Position numbers and translations under genes: made by a program. Positions 1 through 9,285 of a DNA stretch of 64,000 bases are shown in pieces. The notes under the pieces were generated by a model. That model saw only the letters and a program-made list of their open reading frames with translations. It searched no databases and was not told the DNA's origin. The DNA is from G965232465 sp965232465 (lineage in GTDB: Bacteria; Pseudomonadota; Alphaproteobacteria; JAQWUY01): assembly GCA_965232465.1 (NCBI GenBank), contig OZ246977.1, positions 1,116,001-1,180,000 of the forward strand. The letters run 5' to 3'. Numbering within the stretch: the stretch's first letter is position 1; the number at the start of each line of letters is the position of its first letter.

Positions 1-767
1 AATATGGTGTATCGGTTATTTCCGAAAAGCCGATGGCAGTAACTTATGCTGATGGGTGCCATATGGTTAAGGCTTGCCAAGATGCCAATGTACGATTATT
101 TGTGGTTAAGCAAAATCGCTGTAATGCCACCCTGCAATTGTTAAAACGGGCGATTGATGGGGGACGGTTTGGACAAATAAATATGGTACATATGAATGTA
201 TTTTGGACTCGCCCCCAACACTATTATGATTCTGCGGAGTGGCGGGGGACATATGCCATGGATGGCGGGGCATTTATGAATCAAGCCAGCCATTATGTGG
301 ATTTGCTAAGTTATATATTTGGCAAAGTACACAAAATTCATGCTTTTACCGCTACCCGGGAACGGTGTATCGAGGCTGAGGACACAGGCGTTGTTAATGT
401 ACAGTGGCAAGATGGTACATTGGGGTCTATGGCGGTAACCATGTTGACATATCCGAAAAATTATGAAGGATCGTTAACAGTGCTTGGTACCCATGGTACT
501 GTGCGGATTGGTGGGGTTGCGGTTAATGCCATAGACCAATGGGATTTTGCCGATACGCAAGATTATGATAATACCATCGACAACGCCACCTATGCCACCA
601 CCCGTGTATATGGATTTGGACATTCGCATTATTATAATAATGTCATCGAAGTGTTTCGGGGTGTACACCCCCCCCTTGTCGATGGACAACAAGGCTTGCA
701 ATCGTTACAAATATTGGATGCTATATACCAATCGGCACAGACGGGCAATGCCATTATTTTGACTTAA
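1..767 (+). CDS. Gfo/Idh/MocA-family sugar dehydrogenase, WlbA/WbpB-like (5' end outside window)
   Basis: An NAD-dependent oxidoreductase of the Gfo/Idh/MocA family. The reading frame is open from base 3 and already encodes the family's SEKP motif (bases 21-32), whose lysine is catalytic, so the gene starts before the window and the ATG at 33 is internal. The C-terminal substrate domain contains EWRGTYAMDGGAFMNQ and SHYVDLL, which closely resemble UDP-GlcNAcA 3-dehydrogenases of the WlbA/WbpB group used for di-amino-uronic sugars in O-antigen. This suggests a surface-polysaccharide role, supported by the convergent acyltransferase and glycosyltransferase genes. The exact substrate is inference. 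A C8 run lies at 668-675. The gene's 3' end overlaps the convergent neighbour by 4 bp. Confidence 0.85.
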   Translation, partial: YGVSVISEKPMAVTYADGCHMVKACQDANVRLFVVKQNRCNATLQLLKRAIDGGRFGQINMVHMNVFWTRPQHYYDSAEWRGTYAMDGGAFMNQASHYVDLLSYIFGKVHKIHAFTATRERCIEAEDTGVVNVQWQDGTLGSMAVTMLTYPKNYEGSLTVLGTHGTVRIGGVAVNAIDQWDFADTQDYDNTIDNATYATTRVYGFGHSHYYNNVIEVFRGVHPPLVDGQQGLQSLQILDAIYQSAQTGNAIILT

Positions 768-1594
768 TTCGGGCGTGTTCCACGTATGGTAATACGGGTT
801 TTATCTGTTACAGATTCGAATATTTTTTCCCCTATACCAATATGACAATCTTTGCCGATATGTGTATTGTTTAATACGGTTACAGACGCCCCAATAAAAG
901 TATTTTCCCCCACTGTAACCCGTCCACATAATTGAACTGCGGGGGCAATTTGCGTGTTTTTACCAATGTGGCATCCATGGGCAATGGTTACATTGTTGTC
1001 GATGATACAATGATTTTCGATAACCGTCGGGTGGTATGTAAATACACCCCGATTTATGATTGTACCATCCAATATGGTAATATTATTTTTAATGTATAAT
1101 GCCCCCCTGTGTTTTACCAGTGTGTGGATATTGTTGTCTTCGAAGGTTTGTAAGGATTCCCCACCCAAGACACAATTTGCCCCAATGGTTACATTATCGC
1201 CAATGGTCGTGCCTGATTTAAGGACTGTAAAAGCCCCGATTTTTACATTGTTGCCAATGGTTATGCCCGTTGTGTCCATATGTACAGGACCGTCGAAGAT
1301 AATATCAGGGGCAATGATGTTCGGTTTTGTGTATGCAGTTGGGGGATGTTGCCCTTGCCATACTTGCCAAAAATAAGATTTGGGGGTAGGGTGCGTATAC
1401 AAAATTTTATGATCTGTATCATACATTTTTGCCAGGCGTTCGGTGGTGATAATTCCTGCAACATTCGGATTTTTTAAGGCGGATTGTATGGATTTTTCCG
1501 TGCCACAAAAACATAAACTGTTTGGTATGGGGGTGCTGTCGTATCCCATATTGTCATATGATTTCAGCTGTAATGCAGTATGGCTTGTAATCAT
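764..1594 (-). CDS. LpxD-like left-handed beta-helix acyltransferase
   Basis: A 276-residue hexapeptide-repeat acyltransferase. The N-terminal ~90 residues resemble the uridine-binding domain of LpxD. From about residue 95 on there are many I-G-x-x hexads (TIGNNVKIGAFTVL, TIGDNVTIGANCVL) forming a left-handed beta-helix. The segment NNVTIAHGCHIGKN holds the likely catalytic histidine. LpxD adds a 3-hydroxyacyl chain to UDP-3-O-acyl-glucosamine in lipid A synthesis, but this protein is shorter than classical LpxD (about 340 residues) and is not in an lpx operon. It may instead N- or O-acylate a sugar nucleotide for surface glycan. Its ATG overlaps the stop of the upstream glycosyltransferase by 4 bp, indicating translational coupling. 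Confidence 0.7.
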   Translation of the reverse strand: MITSHTALQLKSYDNMGYDSTPIPNSLCFCGTEKSIQSALKNPNVAGIITTERLAKMYDTDHKILYTHPTPKSYFWQVWQGQHPPTAYTKPNIIAPDIIFDGPVHMDTTGITIGNNVKIGAFTVLKSGTTIGDNVTIGANCVLGGESLQTFEDNNIHTLVKHRGALYIKNNITILDGTIINRGVFTYHPTVIENHCIIDNNVTIAHGCHIGKNTQIAPAVQLCGRVTVGENTFIGASVTVLNNTHIGKDCHIGIGEKIFESVTDKTRITIRGTRPN

Positions 1595-2715
1595 GAGGGT
1601 TCCTTTATATGTGTTTCCAAATATTGAAGTAGGTTTTCGTTTTGATATTCACGGGATAAGAGATGTTTGGTGTTTTTTATATTTTCCACTATTGTATCAT
1701 ATGCGGTCTGATTTTCATATATGTGCTGGATGTGGTGTATGGCATCTGATACAGTGTCGGCGATGATACCGGTTTGGTGGGTTTTAATATATGTGGCACA
1801 CAAGTTTTTACTGTTTATGAGCACAGGTATATTTTGTCCAAAATATTCAAATGCTTTCACAGGAAAACAAGTATTATTACTAGGATTATGGGTTAAAAAT
1901 AACATTCCCATATGATATTTTTCAAGGGTTTTATAAACAGTATGTGATGCGATGGGGGGTAATACAGTTATATAATTCGTATTAAATGTATCGGCGTTGA
2001 TACCACATCCCATCACAGTTACAGTAATTTTTTTATGGGGCACAGTCTGTTGTAAACCTTCTGCCACCGCATTAAACATCTGCATATCGTACATGCGGCC
2101 AAAATTGCCGTGAAATATGATATTAAAGCTGTCCTTAGGTTTGTTGTGTAGGGTGGTTTGATACATGTCAAATCCATTACTGACCACTATCGGGGATATA
2201 TTATATTGTTTTGCAAATTTTTTATCATTTGGCACCACATAAGATACGCCCAATGCCCGTTTGAATATGAAGGCGTTTAATGCATAAGATATGCGGGATA
2301 TGGGGTGTTTTTTATGTATGCTGTTGGTATAAATGAGGGCATCAGGATAATTATCACGGATATCACAGATATATTTTTTGCCCCTTATCCATGTAAAAAA
2401 CCATGTGATAAGGGCGGTAATATAACAGGGGCTGGTTATCACATATACATCGGTTTTGTGCCAAAGTATTTTCCATACGATATTTATACCAAGTAATATT
2501 TCCCCCATACTGCGTTTATATATACTTTGTGTATTGGGGGGGGGACAACAGCGGGTTTGTATCAGTGTTTCAGTTCCTTGTGCCATACTGTTACGATTGC
2601 TTATAACATTAATTATATGTCCACGGTTACAGGCAGACCGCACCATAGACGCAATGCGTACACTGTCGGCGGTGGGTTCGGGAAAGTAACGATGGCTAAT
2701 AAATGTTATATGCAT
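1591..2715 (-). CDS. Glycosyltransferase family 4 protein
   Basis: A GT-B fold glycosyltransferase of about 374 residues, similar in layout to WbuB/WcaI-type enzymes. It opens with MHITFISHRYFPEPTADS, the usual first strand of the GT4 acceptor domain. The C-terminal half carries FHGNFGRMYDM and later KAFEYFGQNIPVL, typical of the nucleotide-sugar domain, although the usual E-x7-E is weak. I chose the ATG at 2715 because it begins at the conserved strand and lies just after the cobO stop; an upstream ATG at 2754 would overlap cobO and has no visible ribosome-binding site. A C9 run (G9 on the plus strand, 2536-2544) lies in the coding sequence near residue 58-60. Likely role: transfer of a sugar in surface polysaccharide assembly; donor and acceptor unknown. 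Confidence 0.75.
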   Translation of the reverse strand: MHITFISHRYFPEPTADSVRIASMVRSACNRGHIINVISNRNSMAQGTETLIQTRCCPPPNTQSIYKRSMGEILLGINIVWKILWHKTDVYVITSPCYITALITWFFTWIRGKKYICDIRDNYPDALIYTNSIHKKHPISRISYALNAFIFKRALGVSYVVPNDKKFAKQYNISPIVVSNGFDMYQTTLHNKPKDSFNIIFHGNFGRMYDMQMFNAVAEGLQQTVPHKKITVTVMGCGINADTFNTNYITVLPPIASHTVYKTLEKYHMGMLFLTHNPSNNTCFPVKAFEYFGQNIPVLINSKNLCATYIKTHQTGIIADTVSDAIHHIQHIYENQTAYDTIVENIKNTKHLLSREYQNENLLQYLETHIKEPS

Positions 2716-2719
2716 ATTT

Positions 2720-3325
2720 TTAAAATTCGATTCCGATTTGGGCTTTGATGTCATTGTGAAAATGGTGTTTTTTCATATCCATTATGGTGACCAAATCGGC
2801 AATGTTTATAACTTCTGGTTTGGCGTTGCGTCCGGTTAACACCACATGCACAGTTTCTGGTTTTTGTTGCAGGGTGGCAATTACATCGTGTACATCCAAA
2901 TAATCGTATCGTAACACAATGTTAATTTCGTCCAAAATCACCAATGGGTACTTATTCGACAAGATCATTTTTTTACCTGCTTCCCACGCTTTGGTTGCCA
3001 TTTCAATATCACGGTTGCGGTCTTGGGTTTCCCAAGTAAAGCCTTCGCCCATGACTTTGAGCGTACACAAGTTGGGAAATGCTTGTAATATTTTCTTTTC
3101 CCCGGTTTGCCAACCGCCCTTGACAAATTGGATAATACCCGTACGCATATCATTGCCCATTGCCCGTATGGCAAGCCCCATGGCGGCGGTGGTTTTGCCC
3201 TTGCCCCGTCCCGTATGTACCATAATTAAGCCCTTGGTTTTGTTTTTGCGGGATAACATTTTGTCCCGTGCGGATTTTTTCTTTTCCATTTTTAATTTGT
3301 GTTGTTCGGCGGTTATATCGGCCAT
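2720..3325 (-). CDS. cobO: Cob(I)yrinic acid a,c-diamide adenosyltransferase
   Basis: CobO/BtuR-type corrinoid adenosyltransferase, 201 residues, the normal family length. It attaches the 5'-deoxyadenosyl group of ATP to Co(I) corrinoid in the cytoplasm during adenosylcobalamin synthesis. The P-loop GRGKGKTTAAMG is at about residues 39-50, followed by the family motifs IIQFVKGGW and ILDEINIVLRYDYLD. The C-terminus GRNAKPEVINIADLVTIM also matches. AAGGA lies upstream of the ATG. It follows cobN by only 15 bp and is clearly in the same operon, giving cobN-cobO-glycosyltransferase-LpxD-like on the minus strand. Confidence 0.95.
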   Translation of the reverse strand: MADITAEQHKLKMEKKKSARDKMLSRKNKTKGLIMVHTGRGKGKTTAAMGLAIRAMGNDMRTGIIQFVKGGWQTGEKKILQAFPNLCTLKVMGEGFTWETQDRNRDIEMATKAWEAGKKMILSNKYPLVILDEINIVLRYDYLDVHDVIATLQQKPETVHVVLTGRNAKPEVINIADLVTIMDMKKHHFHNDIKAQIGIEF

Positions 3326-3340
3326 GATAAGATTCCTTTT

Positions 3341-6300
3341 TTACTTTTTAGAAGGGTTTTTCAAAAGGGTTTGTAAAGTATTATACACACTATTTTTGCG
3401 TTGTACACGCCATAATTGCCGGTCGATGGCATCTTGGAATTTTTCGGCAATATCATATAAGGCATCCGGGTTGTTGTTTAATAAAAATGTATATACAGTT
3501 TTATTATCCAAATACGCATCAAATAATTGGTCAAAGTGGTGGTCGGATACGATTCGGGCGGTTACGGCGTAGGCATACAGATAATCCACCGTTGCCGATA
3601 TTTCAAATGCCCCCTTATATCCGTGTCGCATTACGCCTTGTATCCATTTTGGGTTGCTTGCCCGTCCCCGTACAACACGGGAAATTTCCGCTTGTAATAG
3701 CCGGGTTTTTGGGGCAAAAGGTTTACTGTGATCGTTAAAGTATAAGGTGGGATTTTCCCCTTTGATGTGCCGTACCGCCGCCGCCATCCCCCCTTGGAAT
3801 TGATAATAATCATCGCTGTCCAAAATATCGTGTTCCCGATTGTCTTGGTTGTGTAATATGGCATCCATAGACTGTAAACGGTCGCTAAATACTGTATCCG
3901 CATACTGTCCATAAGTGCCATTACCATATACAAACGCCCCCCATTTGATATAGGTTTCTGCCAAATCTGTATCATCTTGCCAATGTCCTTCGTCAATCAA
4001 TCCTTGCATTCCCGCCCCATATGCCCCGGGTGCGGATCCAAATATCCGTGCCCCTGCCAAAGTGGTGTTGGTATACTTTTTTAAGTCTTGGTCATATTTT
4101 TCTTTAAGGGGATTATCTGTATATGATTCGTCCAAAACCGCAATCGCCCGTACCACTGAATCGACCAAGTCGATGATATTTTGAAATGCATCACGGAAAA
4201 ACCCTGATATTCGTAATATCACATCGACCCGTGGTCTGCCTAGTATGGATAATGGCAATATTTCAAATCCTGTAACTTTGCCAGTAATCGAATCCCAACG
4301 GGGTTTTGCCCCCAATAATGCCAGCATTTGGCAAATATCGTCGCCCCCTGTTCGCATATTGGCGGTGCCCCATGCGGACAATGCCATATGTCGGGGATAT
4401 GCTCCATGGTCTTGTACATATGTATCGATAACCATACGGGCCGATTTCCACCCCAATTCCCATGCGGATGGGGTGGGCACAGCACGGGTGTCAACACTGT
4501 AAAAATTTTTGCCTGTTGGTAACACATCCAATCGTCCACGGGTGGGGGCACCAGATGCACCGGAACGGACAAATTTTCCATTTAATCCCCTGATTAAAGC
4601 GGAAATTTCCAATTTTCCGCACCTGTCCACCAATGGGGCAATAGTGGTGTGGATTGCGTCATAGACAATTTTTGTCATATCCCCTTGCACAATACAAACG
4701 CCGTCCAGTATATCCATAGCATATTGTTCCAACCGTTCCACCGTATCCCCTTGTGTTCGCCACCGCCCCAAGCTGTTATATGTCAATATGGGTGGTTTGG
4801 TATCCGTATGTGGAGCGGAAAAATCACAGTTTAGGGGATCAAATGAAAATCCAAAATCTAGTGCCATTGCCCGTATAAACGATTGCTGTTTGGGGGGAAT
4901 GTCTGTCCAATCTGTACCGCCCATACTGTGACGGGGGGCACGGCTGAGGGCAATTAGTAAATCCCGACGGTGTGTGTCCGTGGGGGATTGCCCAAATATA
5001 TGTAATCCATCCCGGATTTGCATTTCCTTTAAATCACATAAATATGTATCCAGTGTATTTAAGGTGGTATCCATATTATCGGTGGGTGTATGGTGCATAT
5101 CCGCAAATATACCCGTTTTTTGTGCCATTTCGATAATCTGTTGCTGTAATGGTTTGGTACGACGGGGGTCCATGGTTAATGCTGTATAATATTCGTCAAT
5201 AAGCCGTTCCAAATCTTTCATATATCCATATGTTTCCGCCCGTGTTAAGGGGGGTGTCATATGGTCGATAATCACCGCATGGGTACGGCGTTTTGCCTGT
5301 GTGCCTTCGCCGGGGTCGTTTACAATAAAGGGGTAAAAATGTGGCACATTGCCAAGTATAGCCGATGGAAAACAGGTATCCGACAACGCCAATGCTTTGC
5401 CCGGTAACCATTCCAAATTGCCATGTTTGCCCATATGTATTATCGCATCCATATGGGCGGATATATACGCATAAGTGGCAATATATCCATGTGGTGGCAC
5501 CAAATCCGCATCGTGATAGGTGCCGTCGATATCGATATTATACCCCCGTGCGGGCTGGGTCCCTAAGACGATATTTCCCACCCATTGTAGGGGCAAACAA
5601 AATTGTTTTGTGATTGGGTCATAATATGGGTCATGTGCATAATCGCCCCATTGGGCTTGTATTTTTTCTTGTATATTTTCAGGTAATGTTGTCCAAATTT
5701 CTTTGTATGCGGATGCACACAAGGTGATGTGTACCTGTTTGCCATAAAATGCTTTTGTATTCTTGTCGCCTGTGTTGGTCACATTTGATTTTAATGCTTG
5801 TACAATGTCATTACCTGTTGTGAAGGTATGGGGTGCGGTATATCCTTGTTGTTGCAAGGCGTTTAAAATCTGTACCGCACCGCTGGGGGTGTCCAAGCCT
5901 ACTCCATTGGCAATCCGTCCATCCTTGTTGGGGTAATTTGCAAACATCAAGGCAATGCGTTTGTCCGCATTTTTTTTCGTGCGTAATCGTACCATACGGG
6001 CAACTGTATCACACAGGGCGTACACCCTGTGTATAATTGGGGTGTATTCGATAATGTCCGCCTGTACAGTGGTATTAAATTTTGGGGCGGTTTTAAAGGA
6101 TATGGCATGGGTGATAATCCGTCCATCCACTTCTGGTAATGCAATATACATGGCAACATCACGGGGCGACAAGCCCGCATTGCTGGCATGGTATGCGTTC
6201 AGATTGGTACTGGCAAGTACCACTTGATACACAGGACAATCGGCCATGTCATATGGGATGTGCGGGGCATATAAATTGTCCACATCTTGTATTATGGATT

Positions 6301-7123
6301 GTAATGATTTTAATGCAAAGCCGGTGGTATGTAAAATCGAATCAGGGCGTACTATATGCAAAATATGGGTCAATATTTCTTGTACAGTGGGGTCTTTTAA
6401 CGAAGTAACATAAATACATATAGGTTGAATATTATGTGATTGCAACTGGGTATACAAGGCATCAATGACTTTGGTATTGCCTGCTTGCCATAATGCCCGA
6501 TAAAAAACTATCAATACATGGGGTTGTGGGGTATGGCGTTCTGTTATAGGTGTCTGTCCTTGTGGGGCATAAAAGCCACACTTTGATAAGGGTTGGGGAC
6601 TTAGGGCAGGCACAGGGGCGGTACCAATCAGGGCGGATATATACAATAGGGCATTTTGTGCATTGTCGATACCGCCTTCTGTATAATATGCCCATATGTG
6701 GTCATAATCGTTTCGATTGACCGTCGATAAGGCGTATAATTCCCCATCAAAACTATCATCCCCCGGTAACAAAATAAGCGGAATGTTGTTGTGGTTACAT
6801 ATAGTCGATATTTGTTCAATTCCATAACAAAAATATCCTTTGCCGCCAAGAATGCGGGCAACAATGATTTTTGCTTGTGATGCGGTTTTTTCCACATATG
6901 TATCCACACTGTATGGGTGTTTTAGGTGCAAAATATTTGTAATGCACAATGAACACACTGTGTCGTTCCCATATGTGGCAATCAGGGTATCCTGTGCGGT
7001 GGCAAAACACGAAATTTCCGTATCCGCAGAAGTCAAAAATAAAATATCTGTGGGCGTTTGATTAACATCAATCGCCTCTTGTCCATCGTGGATAACACCA
7101 GCAACAGCAGACAGGATGTGCAT
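3341..7123 (-). CDS. cobN: Cobaltochelatase large subunit CobN
   Basis: The 1260-residue large subunit of the aerobic ATP-dependent cobaltochelatase, which inserts cobalt into hydrogenobyrinic acid a,c-diamide together with CobS and CobT. The CobN/BchH family signatures are present: HMGKHGNLEWLPGKALALSD, then FPFIVNDPGEGTQAKRR, and near the C-terminus RVDVILRISGFFRDAFQ and GAYGAGMQGLIDEG. Length matches full-length CobN (about 1250), and I see no frameshift. The start has AAGGA eight bases before the ATG. CobS and CobT are encoded 17 kb away in this window. The 137-bp upstream gap is too short for a cobalamin riboswitch and shows no such motifs. Confidence 0.96.
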   Translation of the reverse strand: MHILSAVAGVIHDGQEAIDVNQTPTDILFLTSADTEISCFATAQDTLIATYGNDTVCSLCITNILHLKHPYSVDTYVEKTASQAKIIVARILGGKGYFCYGIEQISTICNHNNIPLILLPGDDSFDGELYALSTVNRNDYDHIWAYYTEGGIDNAQNALLYISALIGTAPVPALSPQPLSKCGFYAPQGQTPITERHTPQPHVLIVFYRALWQAGNTKVIDALYTQLQSHNIQPICIYVTSLKDPTVQEILTHILHIVRPDSILHTTGFALKSLQSIIQDVDNLYAPHIPYDMADCPVYQVVLASTNLNAYHASNAGLSPRDVAMYIALPEVDGRIITHAISFKTAPKFNTTVQADIIEYTPIIHRVYALCDTVARMVRLRTKKNADKRIALMFANYPNKDGRIANGVGLDTPSGAVQILNALQQQGYTAPHTFTTGNDIVQALKSNVTNTGDKNTKAFYGKQVHITLCASAYKEIWTTLPENIQEKIQAQWGDYAHDPYYDPITKQFCLPLQWVGNIVLGTQPARGYNIDIDGTYHDADLVPPHGYIATYAYISAHMDAIIHMGKHGNLEWLPGKALALSDTCFPSAILGNVPHFYPFIVNDPGEGTQAKRRTHAVIIDHMTPPLTRAETYGYMKDLERLIDEYYTALTMDPRRTKPLQQQIIEMAQKTGIFADMHHTPTDNMDTTLNTLDTYLCDLKEMQIRDGLHIFGQSPTDTHRRDLLIALSRAPRHSMGGTDWTDIPPKQQSFIRAMALDFGFSFDPLNCDFSAPHTDTKPPILTYNSLGRWRTQGDTVERLEQYAMDILDGVCIVQGDMTKIVYDAIHTTIAPLVDRCGKLEISALIRGLNGKFVRSGASGAPTRGRLDVLPTGKNFYSVDTRAVPTPSAWELGWKSARMVIDTYVQDHGAYPRHMALSAWGTANMRTGGDDICQMLALLGAKPRWDSITGKVTGFEILPLSILGRPRVDVILRISGFFRDAFQNIIDLVDSVVRAIAVLDESYTDNPLKEKYDQDLKKYTNTTLAGARIFGSAPGAYGAGMQGLIDEGHWQDDTDLAETYIKWGAFVYGNGTYGQYADTVFSDRLQSMDAILHNQDNREHDILDSDDYYQFQGGMAAAVRHIKGENPTLYFNDHSKPFAPKTRLLQAEISRVVRGRASNPKWIQGVMRHGYKGAFEISATVDYLYAYAVTARIVSDHHFDQLFDAYLDNKTVYTFLLNNNPDALYDIAEKFQDAIDRQLWRVQRKNSVYNTLQTLLKNPSKK

Positions 7124-7260
7124 GTACTATATCCTTATGTATGTTAAATAATGTGCGGACAAACAACCCATAATACCATACATTACACAAAATGTATGCG
7201 TACTGTGTGCATTAATCAGACATTGCCAATCCGCCAATATTTATCAAATATTACCGGCGA

Positions 7261-8484
7261 TTATTCTTCGTATCGGGCGAATACCAATGATGCGTTGGTA
7301 CCGCCGAAACCAAAACTGTTGGACATGACAACATTTAATTTTTTATTATCGATCCGTTTTGTGACTATGGGCAAGTCGCTTGCGTTTGCGTCCAAGGTTT
7401 CAATGTTAATCGATTCGGCAATAAAATTATTATTCAGCATAAGTAGGCTGTAAATCACTTCTTGTACCCCAGTTGCCCCCAACGAATGTCCTGTGTATGA
7501 TTTTGTTGACCCAATATAGGGCATATCTTCTGGGCAAAAGGTATTACGCATTGCCTCCAATTCTTTGACATCCCCAACGGGTGTAGAGGTGCCATGCGTA
7601 TTGATATAATCCACCTTTTTATGCACATCTTTAAGGGCGATTTTCATACATCTTTCCGCCCCTTCACCAGATGGTGCAACCATATCAAAACCGTCGGAAT
7701 TGGCACCATATCCGATCACTTCTGCATAAATTTTTGCCCTGCGGGCTTTGGCATGTTCTAATTCTTCCAAAACCAGCATACCTGCCCCTTCGCTAATGAC
7801 AAATCCATCACGGTTTGCATCATATGCACGGGATGCTTTTTCTGGGGTATCGTTATATTTTGACGACAACGCCCCCATGGCGTCAAACTGTACCGCCATT
7901 GCCCAATGTAACTCTTCGCACCCCCCAGCAAAAATAATGTCTTGTTTACCCCATTCGATAAGTTCGTACGCATTGCCCACACAGTGTGCAGAGGTCGAAC
8001 ACGCAGAAGTTATGGAATAATTATATCCCTTAATCTTAAATGGTGTTGCCAAAGTGGCGGATGCGGTGGATGACATGGTTTTTGGTACCATGAAGGGACC
8101 AACCCGTTTTGGACCTTTTTTCCGTGTAATATCAATTGTTGCTTCCAGACTCTCCACAGAGGGGGCACCAGACCCCATAATAATCCCCGTGCGTTCATTT
8201 GACACCAAGTCATCAGACAACTTTGCATCGGCAATGGCTTGTTGCATGGCAATTGTCCCAAATGCAGCCCCCCGCCCCATAAAGCGTAAATCCCGTTTAT
8301 GGATAAAGTCGGCAACATTCAGATTTTTCACAGTCCCTGATACTTGCGAACGAAATCCCTTGTCGGCAAATTCTTGGTTGTATTCGATACCAGCTTTGCC
8401 AGCTTTTAAATTTTGCAACACTTCATCTTGGTTGTTTCCAATCGACGATACAATTCCCATTCCTGTTACGACTACACGACGCAT
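7261..8484 (-). CDS. fabB: Beta-ketoacyl-ACP synthase I
   Basis: FabB condenses malonyl-ACP with cis-3-decenoyl-ACP and longer acyl-ACPs, completing the FabA/FabB route to unsaturated fatty acids in the cytoplasm. The 407 residues show the thiolase-fold catalytic triad: Cys162 in SACSTSAHCVG, histidine in NTHGTSTPVGD and histidine in SYTGHSLGATG, ending with the glycine-rich SFGFGGTNASLVF. AAGGA precedes the ATG by about 10 bases. It lies 26 bp after fabA in the same direction, the usual fabAB operon. Pairing with FabA supports FabB rather than FabF. Confidence 0.95.
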   Translation of the reverse strand: MRRVVVTGMGIVSSIGNNQDEVLQNLKAGKAGIEYNQEFADKGFRSQVSGTVKNLNVADFIHKRDLRFMGRGAAFGTIAMQQAIADAKLSDDLVSNERTGIIMGSGAPSVESLEATIDITRKKGPKRVGPFMVPKTMSSTASATLATPFKIKGYNYSITSACSTSAHCVGNAYELIEWGKQDIIFAGGCEELHWAMAVQFDAMGALSSKYNDTPEKASRAYDANRDGFVISEGAGMLVLEELEHAKARRAKIYAEVIGYGANSDGFDMVAPSGEGAERCMKIALKDVHKKVDYINTHGTSTPVGDVKELEAMRNTFCPEDMPYIGSTKSYTGHSLGATGVQEVIYSLLMLNNNFIAESINIETLDANASDLPIVTKRIDNKKLNVVMSNSFGFGGTNASLVFARYEE

Positions 8485-8510
8485 ATTTTTTATTCCTTGT
8501 AATATTAAAA

Positions 8511-9056
8511 TTAAAATCCTTCGGTTGAGGTAAATAAACCAACTTTTAAGTCTTTGGCTTCGTAAATAATCCGTCCATCAACAGATAATTCCCCATTGGC
8601 TAAACCCATAAACAATTTGCGTTTAATGACCCGTAACATATGCAGTTTATAGGTAACTTTTTTGGCACTTGGTAACACTTGTCCACGAAATATAAGATTT
8701 TTGACACCAAGTGCCCGTCCCCGACCATCCCCCCCGGTCCAGCCTAAGAAGAAACCAACCAGTTGCCACATGGCATCCAAGCCTAAGCATCCGGGCATTA
8801 CAGGGTCTGTTTTAAAATGACAGTCGAAAAACCATAAATCAGGGGTGATGTCTAATTCTGCTTCGATGTATCCTTTGCCATGATTCCCTCCGTGGTCATT
8901 AATTTCCACAATTCGTGAAATCATCAACATATCGGGCAATGGTAAACGGGCGTTGCCTTCCCCAAAAACTTTCCCATGCCCAGAGGCTATCAAATCTTCA
9001 TAACTATATGAGTTTTTGGTTGCCCATCTTTGGACCTTTGGGGTTTCACTAGTCAT
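8511..9056 (-). CDS. fabA: 3-hydroxydecanoyl-ACP dehydratase/isomerase
   Basis: FabA dehydrates 3-hydroxydecanoyl-ACP and isomerises trans-2 to cis-3-decenoyl-ACP, the branch point of anaerobic unsaturated fatty-acid synthesis. The 181-residue protein is family length. The hot-dog active-site helix reads CHFKTDPVMPGCLGLDAMWQ, with catalytic His80 and Asp94, matching the E. coli pair His70/Asp84. AGGAG sits eight bases before the ATG. It is first in a fabA-fabB operon with a recognisable promoter upstream (9090-9118, minus strand). Confidence 0.97.
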   Translation of the reverse strand: MTSETPKVQRWATKNSYSYEDLIASGHGKVFGEGNARLPLPDMLMISRIVEINDHGGNHGKGYIEAELDITPDLWFFDCHFKTDPVMPGCLGLDAMWQLVGFFLGWTGGDGRGRALGVKNLIFRGQVLPSAKKVTYKLHMLRVIKRKLFMGLANGELSVDGRIIYEAKDLKVGLFTSTEGF

Positions 9057-9089
9057 ATAATATTCTCCTGTCGATCAAAATTGTACATA

Positions 9090-9118
9090 AATATATGCTA
9101 TAATGTAAAAATAAGCAA
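9090..9118 (-). promoter_or_regulatory. Candidate sigma70 promoter of fabA-fabB
   Basis: On the minus strand TTGCTT (9118-9113), a 17-base spacer and TATATT (9095-9090) lie about 35 bp before the fabA ATG. Both hexamers are close to consensus, spacing is ideal and there is no other gene between. Read from sequence only; the start site is not verified. Confidence 0.45.
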
Positions 9119-9164
9119 GAAAAAAGGGCAACAAAAAAAGTGTGATAAAAATATATCGAAAGTA

Positions 9165-9193
9165 TGGACATAACTTTATTTTGTTTGTATAAT
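9165..9193 (+). promoter_or_regulatory. Strong candidate sigma70 promoter for the glycine-zipper lipoprotein
   Basis: TGGACA (9165-9170), 17-base spacer, perfect TATAAT (9188-9193). The next gene on this strand starts at 9286, so the leader would be about 85 nt. Confidence 0.6.
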
Positions 9194-9285
9194 ACCCTTA
9201 ATAACTATACATAATATGTATCGGTATTTTCATACGACATACAGTGTTACTTTCATCATATTTATCAAATACAGGAGAAAAATTT

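Noticed and set aside
7124..7260. Possible cobalamin riboswitch before cobN
   Set aside because: The gap is 137 bp, shorter than a full cobalamin riboswitch, and I see no B12-box-like segment.
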